Assembly (NCBI GenBank): GCA_963709505.1
Contig: CAVPXC010000029.1
Location: forward strand, 1-64,000
Source of the DNA: CAVPXC01 sp963709505
Lineage (GTDB): Bacteria; Chloroflexota; Anaerolineae; JAAEKA01
Direction: 5' to 3'
Length of the DNA: 64,000 nt
Shown here: piece by piece, positions 52,999 to 64,000 of the stretch
How positions within the stretch are numbered: the stretch's first letter is position 1
Layout: each line of letters begins with the position of its first letter
Made by a program: the position numbers and the translations under genes
Notes under the pieces: model-generated
Told to the model about the DNA's origin: nothing
What the model saw: the letters and a program-made list of their open reading frames with translations, nothing else
Database searches by the model: none

Positions 52999-53319
52999 TC
53001 AGCCGGCAGATTCTATCGGCTGGCTGACGTCAGCGCCCGGTGCGTCGAGCTTGTTGACGAGATAAGCCGCCAACGGCGACCACTCGCGGAAGTAGCGCGT
53101 TTCACCGGTCAGGATGTGTTTGGCCTGCATGCGCACCTCCCATTGACCTGCGTCCACCGGCTCGTACCAGAGGCGCACGGTGAAGAGCTGCGAGCGGGTC
53201 CAGGGATCGTCGGGTGAGTTGGTGTCCAAGTTCGCCTCCTGACAGGGATGACCCAAATGATCGACACCTACGAGGATCGAGGCGCCGGTCGCGTCCGTTT
53301 CTTGTGCTGTAATATCCAA
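52999..53319 (-). CDS. Conserved hypothetical protein (106 aa)
   Basis: This small protein has FTVRLWYEPVDAGQWEVRMQAKHILTGETRYFREWSPLAAYL, a pattern I have seen repeatedly in Chloroflexota small proteins. It has no signal peptide and no catalytic motif. Its place between two secreted-protein genes gives no clear clue to function. Confidence 0.6.
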   Translation of the reverse strand: MDITAQETDATGASILVGVDHLGHPCQEANLDTNSPDDPWTRSQLFTVRLWYEPVDAGQWEVRMQAKHILTGETRYFREWSPLAAYLVNKLDAPGADVSQPIESAG

Positions 53320-53388
53320 GCGGACTGGTCACGGCCAGGCTGAAAGGGCTTGGCCGTGGGTGGTTCTGCGCCCAGAGACACTAGTTCG

Positions 53389-53560
53389 ACATGGTCGAAA
53401 GCTCGTCCGGCAGCTTGTCGAAGAACACTTGGGTGTCAGGTGCATTCGGCTCGCGCTGGCGAGATAGAGCGACCTGTTTGTTCATCTGGTCGGTCAGTTG
53501 CTTCAGCCCTTTTCATGCGAACATGATGTGGGGATAGCCAGACATGGGGCTGGCTGCGTC
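53389..53560 (-). pseudogene. Remnant of a lipoprotein-domain gene
   Basis: On the minus strand, MSGYPHIMF ends at an in-frame TGA, and beyond it the same frame continues KGLKQLTDQMNKQVALSRQ...DKLPDELSTMSN to a TAG. SGYPHIMF matches SGYPYIMF of the neighbouring lipoprotein, so this looks like a decayed relative. An inverted CACGGCC/GGCCGTG hairpin lies just beyond, at 53337-53359. Confidence 0.45.
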
Positions 53561-53568
53561 GGCATCAA

Positions 53569-54570
53569 CTAACGTCTGACCTGGGTCAGCCAGAACTCCG
53601 TCTCAGGCGTCTGCTCAACGTCCCATCGCGCATTGACCACGTAGAGCGCATCGCCATAGATCGCAGCCGTGGACGGGGCCTCCAGCTTGGGATCGGTGAG
53701 GGTTCGAACGAGTTTGCCTGACGTCCACTCTGGATTGAGTTCTACAACGTAGACCTTGTCGTTATAGTTGACGACATAGAGCGTGTCGCCTGCCAACACC
53801 AAGCCATCATGATAGATCTCCGTCTCACCATCCAGCGCCAACTCCGTGGTCTCACCTGAGGCCGCATCGACCATATAGAGTTTGCCCAGATCAGTATGCG
53901 CAATGATCAGCTTCGTGCCGTCATCCGAAGCGACGATGCCGTTGCCATTGAGGCCTTCTGGCAGATATTCGAAATCGCCGGTCAGCGAAATGGTTTGGCT
54001 GGCCGACGGGTCGGGCAAGTGGCTCTCTGGCGCGAGAGGCAGTTGATAAACGTGCGGCAGATTGGAATCGGTAAAATAGACGACATCATTGGCCAGAGCG
54101 ACATCGTTGACAAACCCCTTGGGATCGGTCGTGAATTGGACATTCGCCACCAGTTCGCCGGTCAGCCCATCATAGACCAGCCCATTGCCGGATTCGTGGC
54201 CTGCCACATAGAGCAGGTCGGTGCGCCGATCATAGGCCAAGCCCACCGCCTTCTGTGTCTTTTGCGGCGCAACAAAGACGCTGCCTTCGCCCGTGTGTAG
54301 GTCGATCTTGTAGATGGCCCCCGATCCAACGGAGCCGACAAAGGCGGTGTCACCTCTCCCAACGGTGATTCCTTCTGGTTGGAAACCGTTGGGCAACATC
54401 ACGGTTACGGATATGTCCTCCGTGGCTTCGGGCGCCTCGGCCTTCATTGGTTCGATAGAAGCCTCCGGCTGTGGATTGGCACCCTGCGGCGGCGGCGCCT
54501 GGCAGCCGGCCAGGAGCAGGGAGAGCAGGGTGACAACGATCAATACTCTGCATACAGTTCGGCTTGACAT
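53569..54570 (-). CDS. Lipoprotein with SMP-30/gluconolactonase-like beta-propeller
   Basis: This 333-residue exported lipoprotein has LLLAGC at residues 18-23, then a beta-propeller with repeated blades such as GDTAFVGSVGSGAIYKIDLHTG, LLYVAGHESGNGLVYDGLTGE, KLIIAHTDLGKLYMVDAASG and LYVVNYNDKVYVVELN. It resembles SMP-30/gluconolactonase/LRE-like propellers. AAAGGAGG precedes the start. It may bind a ligand or hydrolyse a lactone; catalytic residues were not confirmed. Confidence 0.77.
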   Translation of the reverse strand: MSSRTVCRVLIVVTLLSLLLAGCQAPPPQGANPQPEASIEPMKAEAPEATEDISVTVMLPNGFQPEGITVGRGDTAFVGSVGSGAIYKIDLHTGEGSVFVAPQKTQKAVGLAYDRRTDLLYVAGHESGNGLVYDGLTGELVANVQFTTDPKGFVNDVALANDVVYFTDSNLPHVYQLPLAPESHLPDPSASQTISLTGDFEYLPEGLNGNGIVASDDGTKLIIAHTDLGKLYMVDAASGETTELALDGETEIYHDGLVLAGDTLYVVNYNDKVYVVELNPEWTSGKLVRTLTDPKLEAPSTAAIYGDALYVVNARWDVEQTPETEFWLTQVRR

Positions 54571-54741
54571 GGGATTCCTCCTTTAGGAAAGCGTGAGAAT
54601 TCGATCGACCAACACATCGGAGAACGTTGTTAACGCAGGATTTTCGTGAGCCAGTACCTCGATAATGTTGGATAGCGTGATGGCATTATCCGGGAGCGGC
54701 GGCGCGCATTGGCTCCAGGTCAATCGCGTCGCGGCGACAGG

Positions 54742-57700
54742 TTATTGCGGCGTAGCACCCATCAACTCAGCATTAATCAGTTGCCTGAACTCATCAGGCG
54801 CATTCACATCCTGTCCCTTCCAGAAAGCCTGGCCGCCTTGCAGGTTGGCGGGCGAGATCCCCTCACAGCTATAGCCGAATCTTTGCACAGCGTCTCCCCT
54901 TAGATGGAAATGCAACCTGTAATGCACGTTACACGGCTTCCTGGGTATCCGGTCAAGCTTCTGGTCGAGCGCTTCCAGAACCTGGTGTACGGTGGATCTG
55001 TCGGATATGCTCGCAAGAAGCACACCCGTCTGGTCCAGGACGTCAATGCTCTCGGTGCCCAGTAGACCCGCCTCCGCAACTATGTTTACCTGCGACGGCT
55101 CCGGTGTGCCCGTTGGGGCAACGACCTGTGTCGGCATAGGCGTCGGCATAGGTGTCGGCATAGGTGTTGGCCGTGCGGAGTGGGAGTGTGAATTGACAAA
55201 CGGGTCATCGGATTCATCCGCCTCATACCACATTTGCACACGTTCCTGATTAGTGTCTAGCCAAGAACGGGTAACGTGAGTTCGTTCCAGTAAAGGAAGA
55301 GACACGCTGACATAGGCGCTGGGCAGCGTCGCAAAGGAATGGCCCGTCCATTGTAGGGTAGTGCTGTTGATGGTCTCATCGGTGTCACTCACAAGGATGC
55401 CCTTGATTTCTCCTGTGAACATCGGCTCGACAGAAGCTGTCCGGAGCTGAATGTCCAGAGGTGGACGACAGATAGCCTCCATGCCCGATCCATCACTGAT
55501 TCTCAATATGTTGGTTGTAACTGTGTGGTTCCCCAAATTGAAGGGCGGCATCACCGAGATGGTCGGTGCCTGGGAATGGGACTGGGGTACGGGATAACCT
55601 TGTAGCAGTTGCGACTCGTTGGCATTGGCGAAGTCAAGCAGGGGCACCGGCGTCTGCACGGTGATGTAGCTGAATCCGCTGTACTCGCTGCAGGAACTAT
55701 CAACGCAGGGAAGCACGCCGATGGCCGTTACATTATACTGGTGGCCGTCCACGAAGAGGCGCTTCAGATAACCAGGATCGCCAGGCGCCAGATCGTGCCG
55801 GCCAGCGCCGTCGTAGAGCGCAGAGTGGCTGGCCCCTAGGGCACGTCCGATGGCGACAGACACGGTCTCCTTTTGGGGATTTAGGTCGTGCACGAATACA
55901 AACCATGACCCATCCATCTGTCCCAAGTTGTTGCCACCCGGTGCAATCTGGGTTACTCTGACCTTGTTGCGGCCTACAATGCCCATAGATCTCGGCTCGA
56001 AAGCGAGCACAGGGCCGACCTTGTGAGGGACGATCCTATATTTATCCAGGTCTGGGTCCAGCCCTCCGCCCGTGTGCCAGATCTGCAACAGCGCCTGCCC
56101 ATCGGACGTCACATTGATGAGTTCAACCATGTGGTCCAGAAACACTGCTCTGCTCGATGGCTGGTCTTGCCTCTGGCTGGTAAGGCTGAGTGTCACCTCC
56201 TCGATGACAAACACGACTAGCTCGTTTCCGTTCATGTCCAAGTCCTGATCCAGCACGTCGATCTGGCCATCCCCATCGAAGTCAGCTTCAATGCCGGTCA
56301 GGTTGGACAACGTGCGTTCACTGTGGATTTGGACGACGCTGTTGTTCCGGGTGTCGAGGTCGGCATCAAACGTGGTCAGGCCAAAGCCGAATGGATCGAC
56401 CAGCTCCTTGTTGGTGGCAGCGACCGGGAAGGCAAACACACCCCAGCCTGGCACTGCCTGCGTGGGCTGGCCTTCGGTGTCCACCAACATGTAGGTATAC
56501 TCCTGCATCAATGCCGGATAGCGATACTCAATGTTCATTCCCTTCTTGTTCGCCAGAACCTGATCGAGATGGTCCGGCTCATACCACATGCGGAAACTAA
56601 CCTTCTCCTGGGCATCCTGGGCGTTGACCGCCAAGCGTGTGTAGAGCTCCTCCCGCAAGGGGTCAGCTTCACAACTCCAGAATTCGCTCATGAGCGCCGG
56701 GTTGAATGTGACGAAGTCAGAGCGCGGTGCCTGCTCGTGCTGCGGATCGTGTGGTGCGTTGAGATCTGTGTAAGGGGCGACCTCGACCGGATAGCCCGTC
56801 AAAGCAGCTGTCCCACTGTCGATTTTCACTGTCTCCGTGACCACACTGGCGTCACCCGGTCCCATGGCGTCCTCCCCGTAGAGGCGCAGCCATTGCTGAG
56901 TGTTGTACAGTGAGCCGCTGCTGGCCGAATCGAACCAGAACTTGACCGATGATCCCTCCATGGATGCGTTGGAGAATTGGCTGTTCACCAGATATAGATC
57001 ATCGGCGCCCTGGACATCAGGCAGAACCAACTCAAGGTAACTAGCCGCATGTGTATCCCAGGTGTGCTCTCTCCAGGCTGCTTTGCCTTCCTCGGTTGAA
57101 GCGTATACCTCCGCGATTCGGCCCTGATACATGTCATTGATCTCTCGGCGCGTATACCGAAAACGCATCTCACGCATGTCGCGATAGTCGACGTCATGTT
57201 TCGGGTAGTATGCACCCCAGTAGCTATGCCCCGTTCCTTGGAGCAGGGGTGCTATGGGCCCAATGAGTTCGCCAATCACCTTGCCTGTGTGGTTGCGCTG
57301 GACGTCCTTCAGGAAGTAGTGTTCATGGCTGTAGGGTGGCAACGCGCCAAGCTGTACATCGGCATCGTAGTTCTGTAGCCGGATCGAATGCTGTTTGTTA
57401 GTCAGCGGCGCGCTCAGGAGAGGCAGCGGCGTACGGATCGTGATGAAACGGAAGCCGTCGCTGCCCTCTGTCCCAATGGCCACGACATTGTAGGCATGTC
57501 CATCGACGTAGAATCGCTTGAGCGCAGCCTGCGAGCCGCCATCAGCGATCCGGGCCATAGGTGCCCCCAGCGCACGTCCGATGCGGATCTGGGCCAGTTC
57601 GTTTCTGGCATCTACACTCATTACTTGAACGTAAAACGGTCCCAGCTCTATGCCATCGTTGTTATTGGGCGAGATGCCAGGCATGCGGGTCCGATAGGTC

Positions 57701-58636
57701 CACAGGTCGCCGACCGCAATGGTCTGGGTGCCGGTGTCCACAGGTCTGAGATCTCCCATGTAGAAGACGCGCATCGTGACACCGTTTTGGCTGACCGACT
57801 CGACCTCGATCATATGATCCAAGAACTGCAGCCTTTGGCCGGTCCTTAGTAGTTTGGGGGCAACACTCAACACAAGCAACTCATCACCGCTGAGGAAATC
57901 CTCATCGCCATCCAATGTGTCAGCGTTCCCGTTGCTATTGAAGTCCAATCCCTCCAGACCGGTCTTTGCCTGGAGCGTGACCTCGCTGTCGATCTCAACG
58001 ATGTCCGGGACGTTATCGAAGTCGGCGTCAAACGTTGTCAAGCCGAAGCCAAACGCATGTTCGAGCTCATTCTCTTTTGATTCCGACGGGAAAAACGAAT
58101 TGCGTTGAGCCGGCCGGACCCGAGATCGGCTGAGGAGGCCAACTGTCGCCCACCGCGGCGAATTCGGGCGCCTCCATCAGAATGTAGGTGAACTCCTCCA
58201 TGATGGCAGGATAGTCCGCTATTGGTCCCTCGTCAATCGTCAACGGAACATCTTGGTACACCGGCTCATACCACAGGCGAAACCAGACCTTCTCCGCCAC
58301 GTTGATGTCATCCGAGAAGATCTGGTGATACAGACCCAGGCTCTGGTTTTCGTCCAGTGTTTCATTCTCATACATCCAAGCCGGATTCCAGGTCACAGAG
58401 TCCTGCCTGGGGGCCTGGGGTCCATCGGGATCGAAGATAGAGTTCAAGCCGTCGATCCCTGTGTAAGGCGCATCTTCGGTGAGGACCTCGGCATCTCCGG
58501 CGCTGCTGTTCGCCTCTCCGTAGATGTGAAGGGTAGGGGGATCTTCACCGGCAAGCGCGACCTGGCTGGACGACAGTAGTCCGCCAACCAAAAGAGTGAA
58601 GAATAGAACTCGTTTGACACACGTGGAGAGATTCAT
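54742..58636 (-). CDS. Large secreted Ca-binding repeat protein (one frameshift)
   Basis: This is a secreted protein of about 1300 residues. It has a signal peptide (VLFFTLLVGGLLSSSQVALA near residues 10-29) and two related units, each opening with a VTWNPAWM/VTFNPALM segment and F.MWYEP or F.LWYEP. In each, DFDGDGQIDVLDQDLDMNG or DFNSNGNADTLDGDEDFLSG resembles calcium-binding Asp-rich loops, followed by a barrel-like region with FYVQVM and IGRALGA. The frame breaks near 58090 (one extra base between FVFP and SESKENELEHA). GGAGG precedes the start. The last 110 residues follow a PTPMPTPMPT linker and include a zone I do not recognise. Surface adhesin or matrix protein is a guess. Confidence 0.72.
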
Positions 58637-58690
58637 GATGGCCTCCGTTATGATCTCAAGTGCTCTGGCGCTATCAGGTAGGTTTTCATC

Positions 58691-61600
58691 TTATGGAGTT
58701 TCCATACAGCGTGTTGGGGTGTGTTGATCAGTGCCCCGGCCACCCCGGATGATCTCGCTCAGACCAGGACCGTCCCAAAGCAGATCTTGACCGTCCCAGC
58801 CGTAGAGTTGGTCACTACCTAGATCACCCTCGATGCAGTCGTCCTCGTCGTTCCCGGCGAGGATGTCGTCACCCGCATTGCCGATGAGGCGGTCGCGTCC
58901 GTCATTGCCTTCTATGTAATCGTCGCCCGCATTGCCCCACAACAGATCGCTTCCCCAGTTGCCTTCCAGGTAGTCCTGGCCGCCGTTTCCGGCCATGTAG
59001 TCGTTGCCGCGGTTACCTTCCAAGTGATCGGGACCAAATGCGCCGCTGATGTCAAGCCTTGGCCAAGATACATTGCGCACGACGGTGTCGATCCGGCCGG
59101 TCACCAGGCGGATCCAACGTTCAACCAGGTCGATAGGGCGGGTGACCACGCCATTGTCGCCCAACATCACGTCGTCTTCGTCGCCACCGTTCATCCAATC
59201 CATCCCGTCGGCCAGTGAATTGGGCGCCACGCCGCTGTCGATCACGCCGTCGCCTGCCGAACTGCCACCGATTAGGTCATCCTCGCCACCGTCACCAAAC
59301 ATCCAGTCGTTGCCCGCATTGCCCTGCAAATGATCATCCCCAGCGCCGCCGCGCAACTCGTCATCGCTGCCCTGGCCGAACAGCCGGTCGTCATCGGCCT
59401 CACCCCACATGCGATCATCGCCTCGCAGGTAACGCGCGTACGGGGGCGCGTCTACGCCTTCTACATCCAACAGGCGTACCTGCCGGGCAAAGGCGCCGTT
59501 GGCGGCCGATACCTGCCACCGGCCGGTATCGGCGCAGACCTTGACCAGTGGACGGGTAATGATGCCATTGTCGCCCAGCATGACGTTCTGATGCGCTGTT
59601 GGCACGCAGTTCGCTGGGGCTACCATGGCACAGAACCGGAGTTCCTACGTCAAAAGCAGGACTAAGGTCCGTCCCGTCCTCGCCGTACAGTTCGTCAGCG
59701 CCATCCAGCCGGCCGTTTCGACCGATTGGCGGGTCGTCGTTCACCTGACCAGTACCGCCGATCATGTCATCCTGGCCGCCATTGCCAAACAGGATATCGT
59801 CGCCCGCGTTGCCCTCCAGGTAGTCGTGGCCGTCGCCGCCATGTAGCTCATCCGCACGACCCTGAGCGTATATCACATCGTCGTCCTCGTCGCCATACAT
59901 GGTGTCGTTTCCACTTACTACGGCCAGGTCGTCGGAATCGATGTCGAGCAGGAAGATACGCTCGTGCTGGATCCCATCGTTGTAGGTGTTCGTTACCCAT
60001 CGACCCTCCACCAGCCTGCGCCTGATCAGGGCATTGTCTCCCGCCATTACATCGAAAAAGGCGCCTCCGGCCATGATGTCGTCCCCATCCGTTCGTCCGG
60101 GTTCGCCGGTCTTGGGGTCGTTGTTGATGCGCCCTGTGCCGCCCACCATGTCGTCGTGGCCCGCGTCACCGGACAACCCATCGTGGCCCGCATTGCCCTC
60201 CATATGGTCGTCCCCGGCGCCGCCGCTAAGCTTATCGTCCCCGCCTTGTCCGTACAGACGGTCATCGCTGGCTTCGCCGAACAGGGTATCGTCGCCCCCT
60301 GTGCCATCGGCTGCTGCCGCATCGACCATGGCGACGTCGTACAACCAAAAGCTGCGGGTTATGCCGGCGTTGAAGGTGTTGATCTGCCAGCGGCCATCTT
60401 GATCTCGCAGGCGGTCTATGGTCGCATTATCGCCCAAGACCAGGTCGTAGTCATCGTTGATTGGGCCATCGACGCGGTCGTCGATGCAGAGTTCGCTGCA
60501 TTCCAGGAGTTCCCCTGCGTTGCTGCCGGGGAAGCCGCTGGCGCCGAACAGGTGGTCGTCGTCGTCCAGCCGGCCGTCCACCGCCGTCTCGGGTTCATTG
60601 CTGATGATGCGTCCCGTGCCGCCGATCAGGTCGTCTTGACCGGCATCGCCGTACATGGTGTCACCGCCATCGTTGCCCTCCAGGTAGTCGTCGCCATCGT
60701 CACCGTGGACCTCGTCGCCGCCGCCCTGGCCATACAGGATGTCAAACCCGCTTTCGCCGTGCATCCTGTCGCCGCCGCTGGCGCCGACGGCTGGGCTAGA
60801 AGATGTTGTCGTTGCCACATCGAACAGCGTCACGGTGCGCTGGACAACGTTTCGGACCTCATCAGAGAATGTGTCGGTAATCCACTTGCCGGCCTCGAGC
60901 GGTCGTGTGATCGTGGCATTGTCACCCGCCATCACGTCCTGATGGGCGTTGCCGAACATGAAGTCGCCATCGTCGGGCTGTTCGGCCTCTGCGGATCCGC
61001 CGATCATGTCATCCTGACCGGCGTCACCGTACATCGTGTCGGTGTCGGCGTTGCCTTCCATATAGTCGTCGCCGAGGCCGCCGCGCATGGTGTCGTCGTT
61101 CAGGTCGCCGTACATACGATCATTGCCGGAGTTGCCGTACATCTCGTCGTTGTCGGTGTCGCCATGCATGGTGTCGTTGTCCGCACCACCGCGCATATAA
61201 TCCTGGCCGGCATTTCCATGCATGGTATCATTTTCGCCGCCACCATACATATCGTCGTTACCACCATCACCATCCATTGTATCCATGCCAGCAATCGTGG
61301 AATCCCCACTGGCGGTGTTGAGATCGTGTAAGATCACGGTGCGAGTGATGGTGTCATCCGTTTGAATGCCGCCAGGTCGTGAGATGGACGCATTATCGCC
61401 TGCCATGACATCCTGGTCGTCACCACCGTGCATGACATCGCCTTCGTCAGCCCCTCCGTCCACCGCCGAACCGCCGATCATGTCATCCTGTCCGGCATCG
61501 CCGTTCATCGTGTCGACGCCAGCGTTGCCCTCCATGTAGTCGTGATCGGCGCCGCCAGACATTTCGTCGTTACCGCCGCGACCGTACATGATGTCGTTCC

Positions 61601-64000
61601 CCGGGCCGCCCCAGAGGCCATCCGCAAAGGTTCCTTCGTTGTAGTCCGCTACGTCGTAGGCTGGATCTTCGTCGTCGCCGTCCAGCGTGTCCACGCCCGC
61701 GTTGCCGCACAGCTTGTCGTTGTCGACGTAGGGCCACAGCTCCTTGACGTGCCCGCCGTTGCCAGTCAGGCGGTCGTCCCCATAGCCGCCGACGAGCGTA
61801 TCGTTGCCCGGCCCACCCAGGATCGTGTCTTTCCCGCCGGTCATCCCGGGAGCCTCGCAGCCCAGGCCGTCTAGGTCGCCCCACAGTAGGTCGTTATCCG
61901 GCCCGCCATCAATGAAGTCGTCGCCGAGGCCGCCGGTGATTTTATCGATGCCGTCCTGGCCTTCCAGGTACGGCTTCGGCGTATCCGGCGCGCCGGGACT
62001 CCACGGGCCGCCGAACAGCGAATCGTCATCGTCGCCACCGCCAATCGTATCTCCTCCGGGACCACCCGTCACAGTGTCGTTGCCGGGACCACCATCGATG
62101 CGGTCCGCACCCAAGTCGCCGCTCAGAGTGTCATCTCCCTCTTCGCCGTAGATTTTGTCCTTGTCGCCGCGGCCATTGATCTTGTCGTTGCCGAGGCCAC
62201 CATAGAGCATATCCACGCCATCGCCACCGGTAAGCTGATCGTTGTCATCGCCGCCATGTAAGGTACTGGGCGCAATGAATGGAATAACCGAATCGACCTG
62301 ATAGCTATCGCCGTCATCCCAGGCGTTTTCTTTGCCGCCTGTTAATATACAGGTGAGTATTGTCTCGGTAATTGCAGTGACAAGACAGCGTGACCCATCG
62401 GTCAAGTTTCTTAGCGTAGCTCTGACCGTTATGCTGCTGCTTACAAATGTGGCATCAGGATCGTTGAGTGTCGCTGAGTCATTGCTACCCCTGTGGAGGC
62501 CAGTTTTGCGCACGGCACCTGACTCCAGGCTAATGATGTCATCACCAATAAATGCATCCTCAGCTAGGATTGAAAATACACTTGGTTTCTTTCCTGGCTC
62601 AGGATACTCTTGTGTAATGCCAAAGGCCGTTACTGAATAGCGTGCGGGCAGCCCAATCGTCAATTGGCGCACGATGAATTTCTCATCCGGCTCACTTTCT
62701 TGAATGTTGCGTTCACCAGCCTTGATTCCAATGTACAAGATCAAATCACCGTTACTATCGACATGTGCCAATTGCGGCGATTCTGGATCACACTGGCCGG
62801 AGAAATCTAAAAGCGCTATATTGGCGATCTCGACACGGAAGGTCTTGCTGAGGAAAGCGAATCCAACGTGTACATAAGCAGCCAGGAATGCTTCTAACTT
62901 CCCCGTGACCTTAAAGAGACAAATTGGATTTTGGAGTTTGTCGGCGATCTCTTCAGCCCTTAGTTTTCCATCCGGATTCGGTTGATCATCTAGATCCAGG
63001 TTGACACTCAATCGGATGCCGCCTTCTACGCCTGCGGAGACGATGACGAGTTCGATGCTGGCTGAAGCCGCTACCGTGCCGATGAGCTGGATTTCGGGGA
63101 CATCGTCGCCGTTGATATCCAAATCGTCGATATAGATGCCATCCAACAGATTAGCCCCCGTTCCGTCCTCTTGCAGCGCGCGCCGGATTCCATAGGTATC
63201 ATAGCCCATGGCAAACCGCCCTTTGATAGTCCCTGAGCCGGAAAGTCCGATCATAATCGGGATCGGGCCAACCATGATCGGGCCGAAGTTGTATGAAATA
63301 CCGGCAGTTGCTTTGGCTATGCCTGCGTCGTAGTGTACAAGTACCACATCCTGCCCCATGAGCAGCAGGAAAATGTTTCCAGCATCATCCATGAAGGGGA
63401 AGGTCAGCCCTGGCACACCAAAGGTTCCCTTATTGGGAGTTCCATCTTTGCGAGGAGACACAGGCGCATTGCTGCCATCAATCTTAGCCATCAGGTTTTT
63501 ACCTGCGTTTTCTAGATTGATAAGGCTTTTCACCTGATCGGGCGCAACAGGGCCGGCCATCAGCGCCCTGAAGGTCTCCTTGTCGGCGAGGATACTGAAT
63601 GATCCGCCGCTGATATCCGATGTCCCTAAGCTGATGAAACAATTCGTTGTACATTCTGGCAGCTTGTTTGCCAAATTAAGTAAAGCTATCAAGCTTTCCA
63701 CCATAGAAAGATCAGATCCGCTTGCCGCCTCCATAAGTGAAATCAGCGTGATCGGATCTTCGCCCACTAATTCCGCCAGATCAGACAGCACTGGCAGCGG
63801 CGCTTGTAGGGTTTCTACAACCGGCTGCAATGGCGAAGTGACCTGGCGCACACCGCCGACCACCGGGCCGAGGAACTGACCAACAAAGGAACCTGTGTCC
63901 ATATAAGCATTATCAAACTTAATGGTCAGCTCCTGGGGATTTGTGCAATTGGCCCAATCCAAATGGAAGGCAGTCACAACACTAGGCAGGCTTGCCGAAG
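58691..64000 (-). CDS. RTX-type Ca-binding repeat protein, 5' end beyond the window (one frameshift)
   Basis: The frame is open to the right edge, so the N-terminus is missing. The N-terminal 580 residues present hold long strand-rich segments, including GTIKGRFAMGYDTYG, a DINGDDVPEIQLIG motif and an LDLDDQPNPDGKLRAEEI stretch. From about residue 585, RTX nonapeptides of the GGxGxDxLxG type begin (LHGGDDNDQLTGGDGVDMLYGG) and run to the C-terminus. Six larger units of about 130 residues recur, each with DDMIGG..., a ...DVMAGDNA.I.RP segment and a ...TNTF..GI.R strand, then RTX repeats. One extra base near 59610 breaks the frame. Such proteins are typically exported by type I secretion and bind Ca2+; no secretion gene lies in the window. 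Confidence 0.82.

Noticed and set aside
59964..61331. 455-codon plus-strand frame in the RTX region
   Set aside because: It is the reverse complement of GGxGxD repeats, which reads as Val/Ile-rich periodic nonsense.

Overview
The window looks like a piece of a Chloroflexota chromosome (Anaerolineae/Caldilineae-like). The reasons are fairly high GC, a ribose-type sugar ABC importer, many URO-D-type methyltransferases with MetV/MetF, a double-zinc-ribbon cyclase/AAA/TPR regulator, very large RTX-like proteins, and a dense load of palindromic interspersed repeats that sit both between and inside genes. The lineage is an inference from gene content, not from a marker gene.

Region 1 (about 0.07-31.2 kb, all plus strand) is a catabolic island. 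It begins with a sugar ABC permease and ATPase. Two duplicated DUF4037 + URO-D modules, three more URO-D proteins and a GH78 alpha-L-rhamnosidase follow. Next come a PF13769 small protein, a RACo-type corrinoid activator, MetV, MetF and a pterin-binding methyltransferase. Last are a tandem class II aldolase, L-rhamnose isomerase, a class II aldolase, a PHP protein, two zinc-type dehydrogenases around a SrlD-like SDR, and a two-subunit CoA-transferase. Together they read as import and hydrolysis of a rhamnose-containing, probably O-methylated substrate. Methyl groups would be removed by corrinoid chemistry into tetrahydrofolate, and the deoxysugar would be isomerised, cleaved and oxidised. No corrinoid-binding protein gene is present in the window.

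Region 2 (31.2-42.7 kb, plus strand) is an accessory, defence-like island: a complete type I restriction-modification system (hsdR, hsdM, hsdS), an AlbA_2/Schlafen-type protein, a PD-(D/E)XK-like nuclease, an NYN nuclease preceded by its own promoter and a short terminator-like RNA, a SWIM-HTH protein, a small unknown protein and an RHH-like/HNH pair. The NYN-SWIM-unknown block is bracketed by direct repeats of about 165 bp, each carrying a long hairpin.

Region 3 (42.7-64 kb, mostly minus strand) holds the cyclase/AAA/TPR regulator with a small zinc protein, an orphan HigA-like antitoxin, two GNAT acetyltransferases, a flavin monooxygenase, a SnoaL-like protein, and a set of secreted proteins. 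These are two lipoproteins, a two-unit Ca-binding protein, and an RTX-repeat protein that runs off the right end. Two operons here share the same promoter architecture with GAGCAG direct repeats.

Many genes carry single-base frameshifts, mostly +1 insertions, while neighbours are clean. Sequencing or assembly error is the simplest explanation, so the spans given join the pieces. I found no tRNA, rRNA, CRISPR array, transposase or prophage gene.
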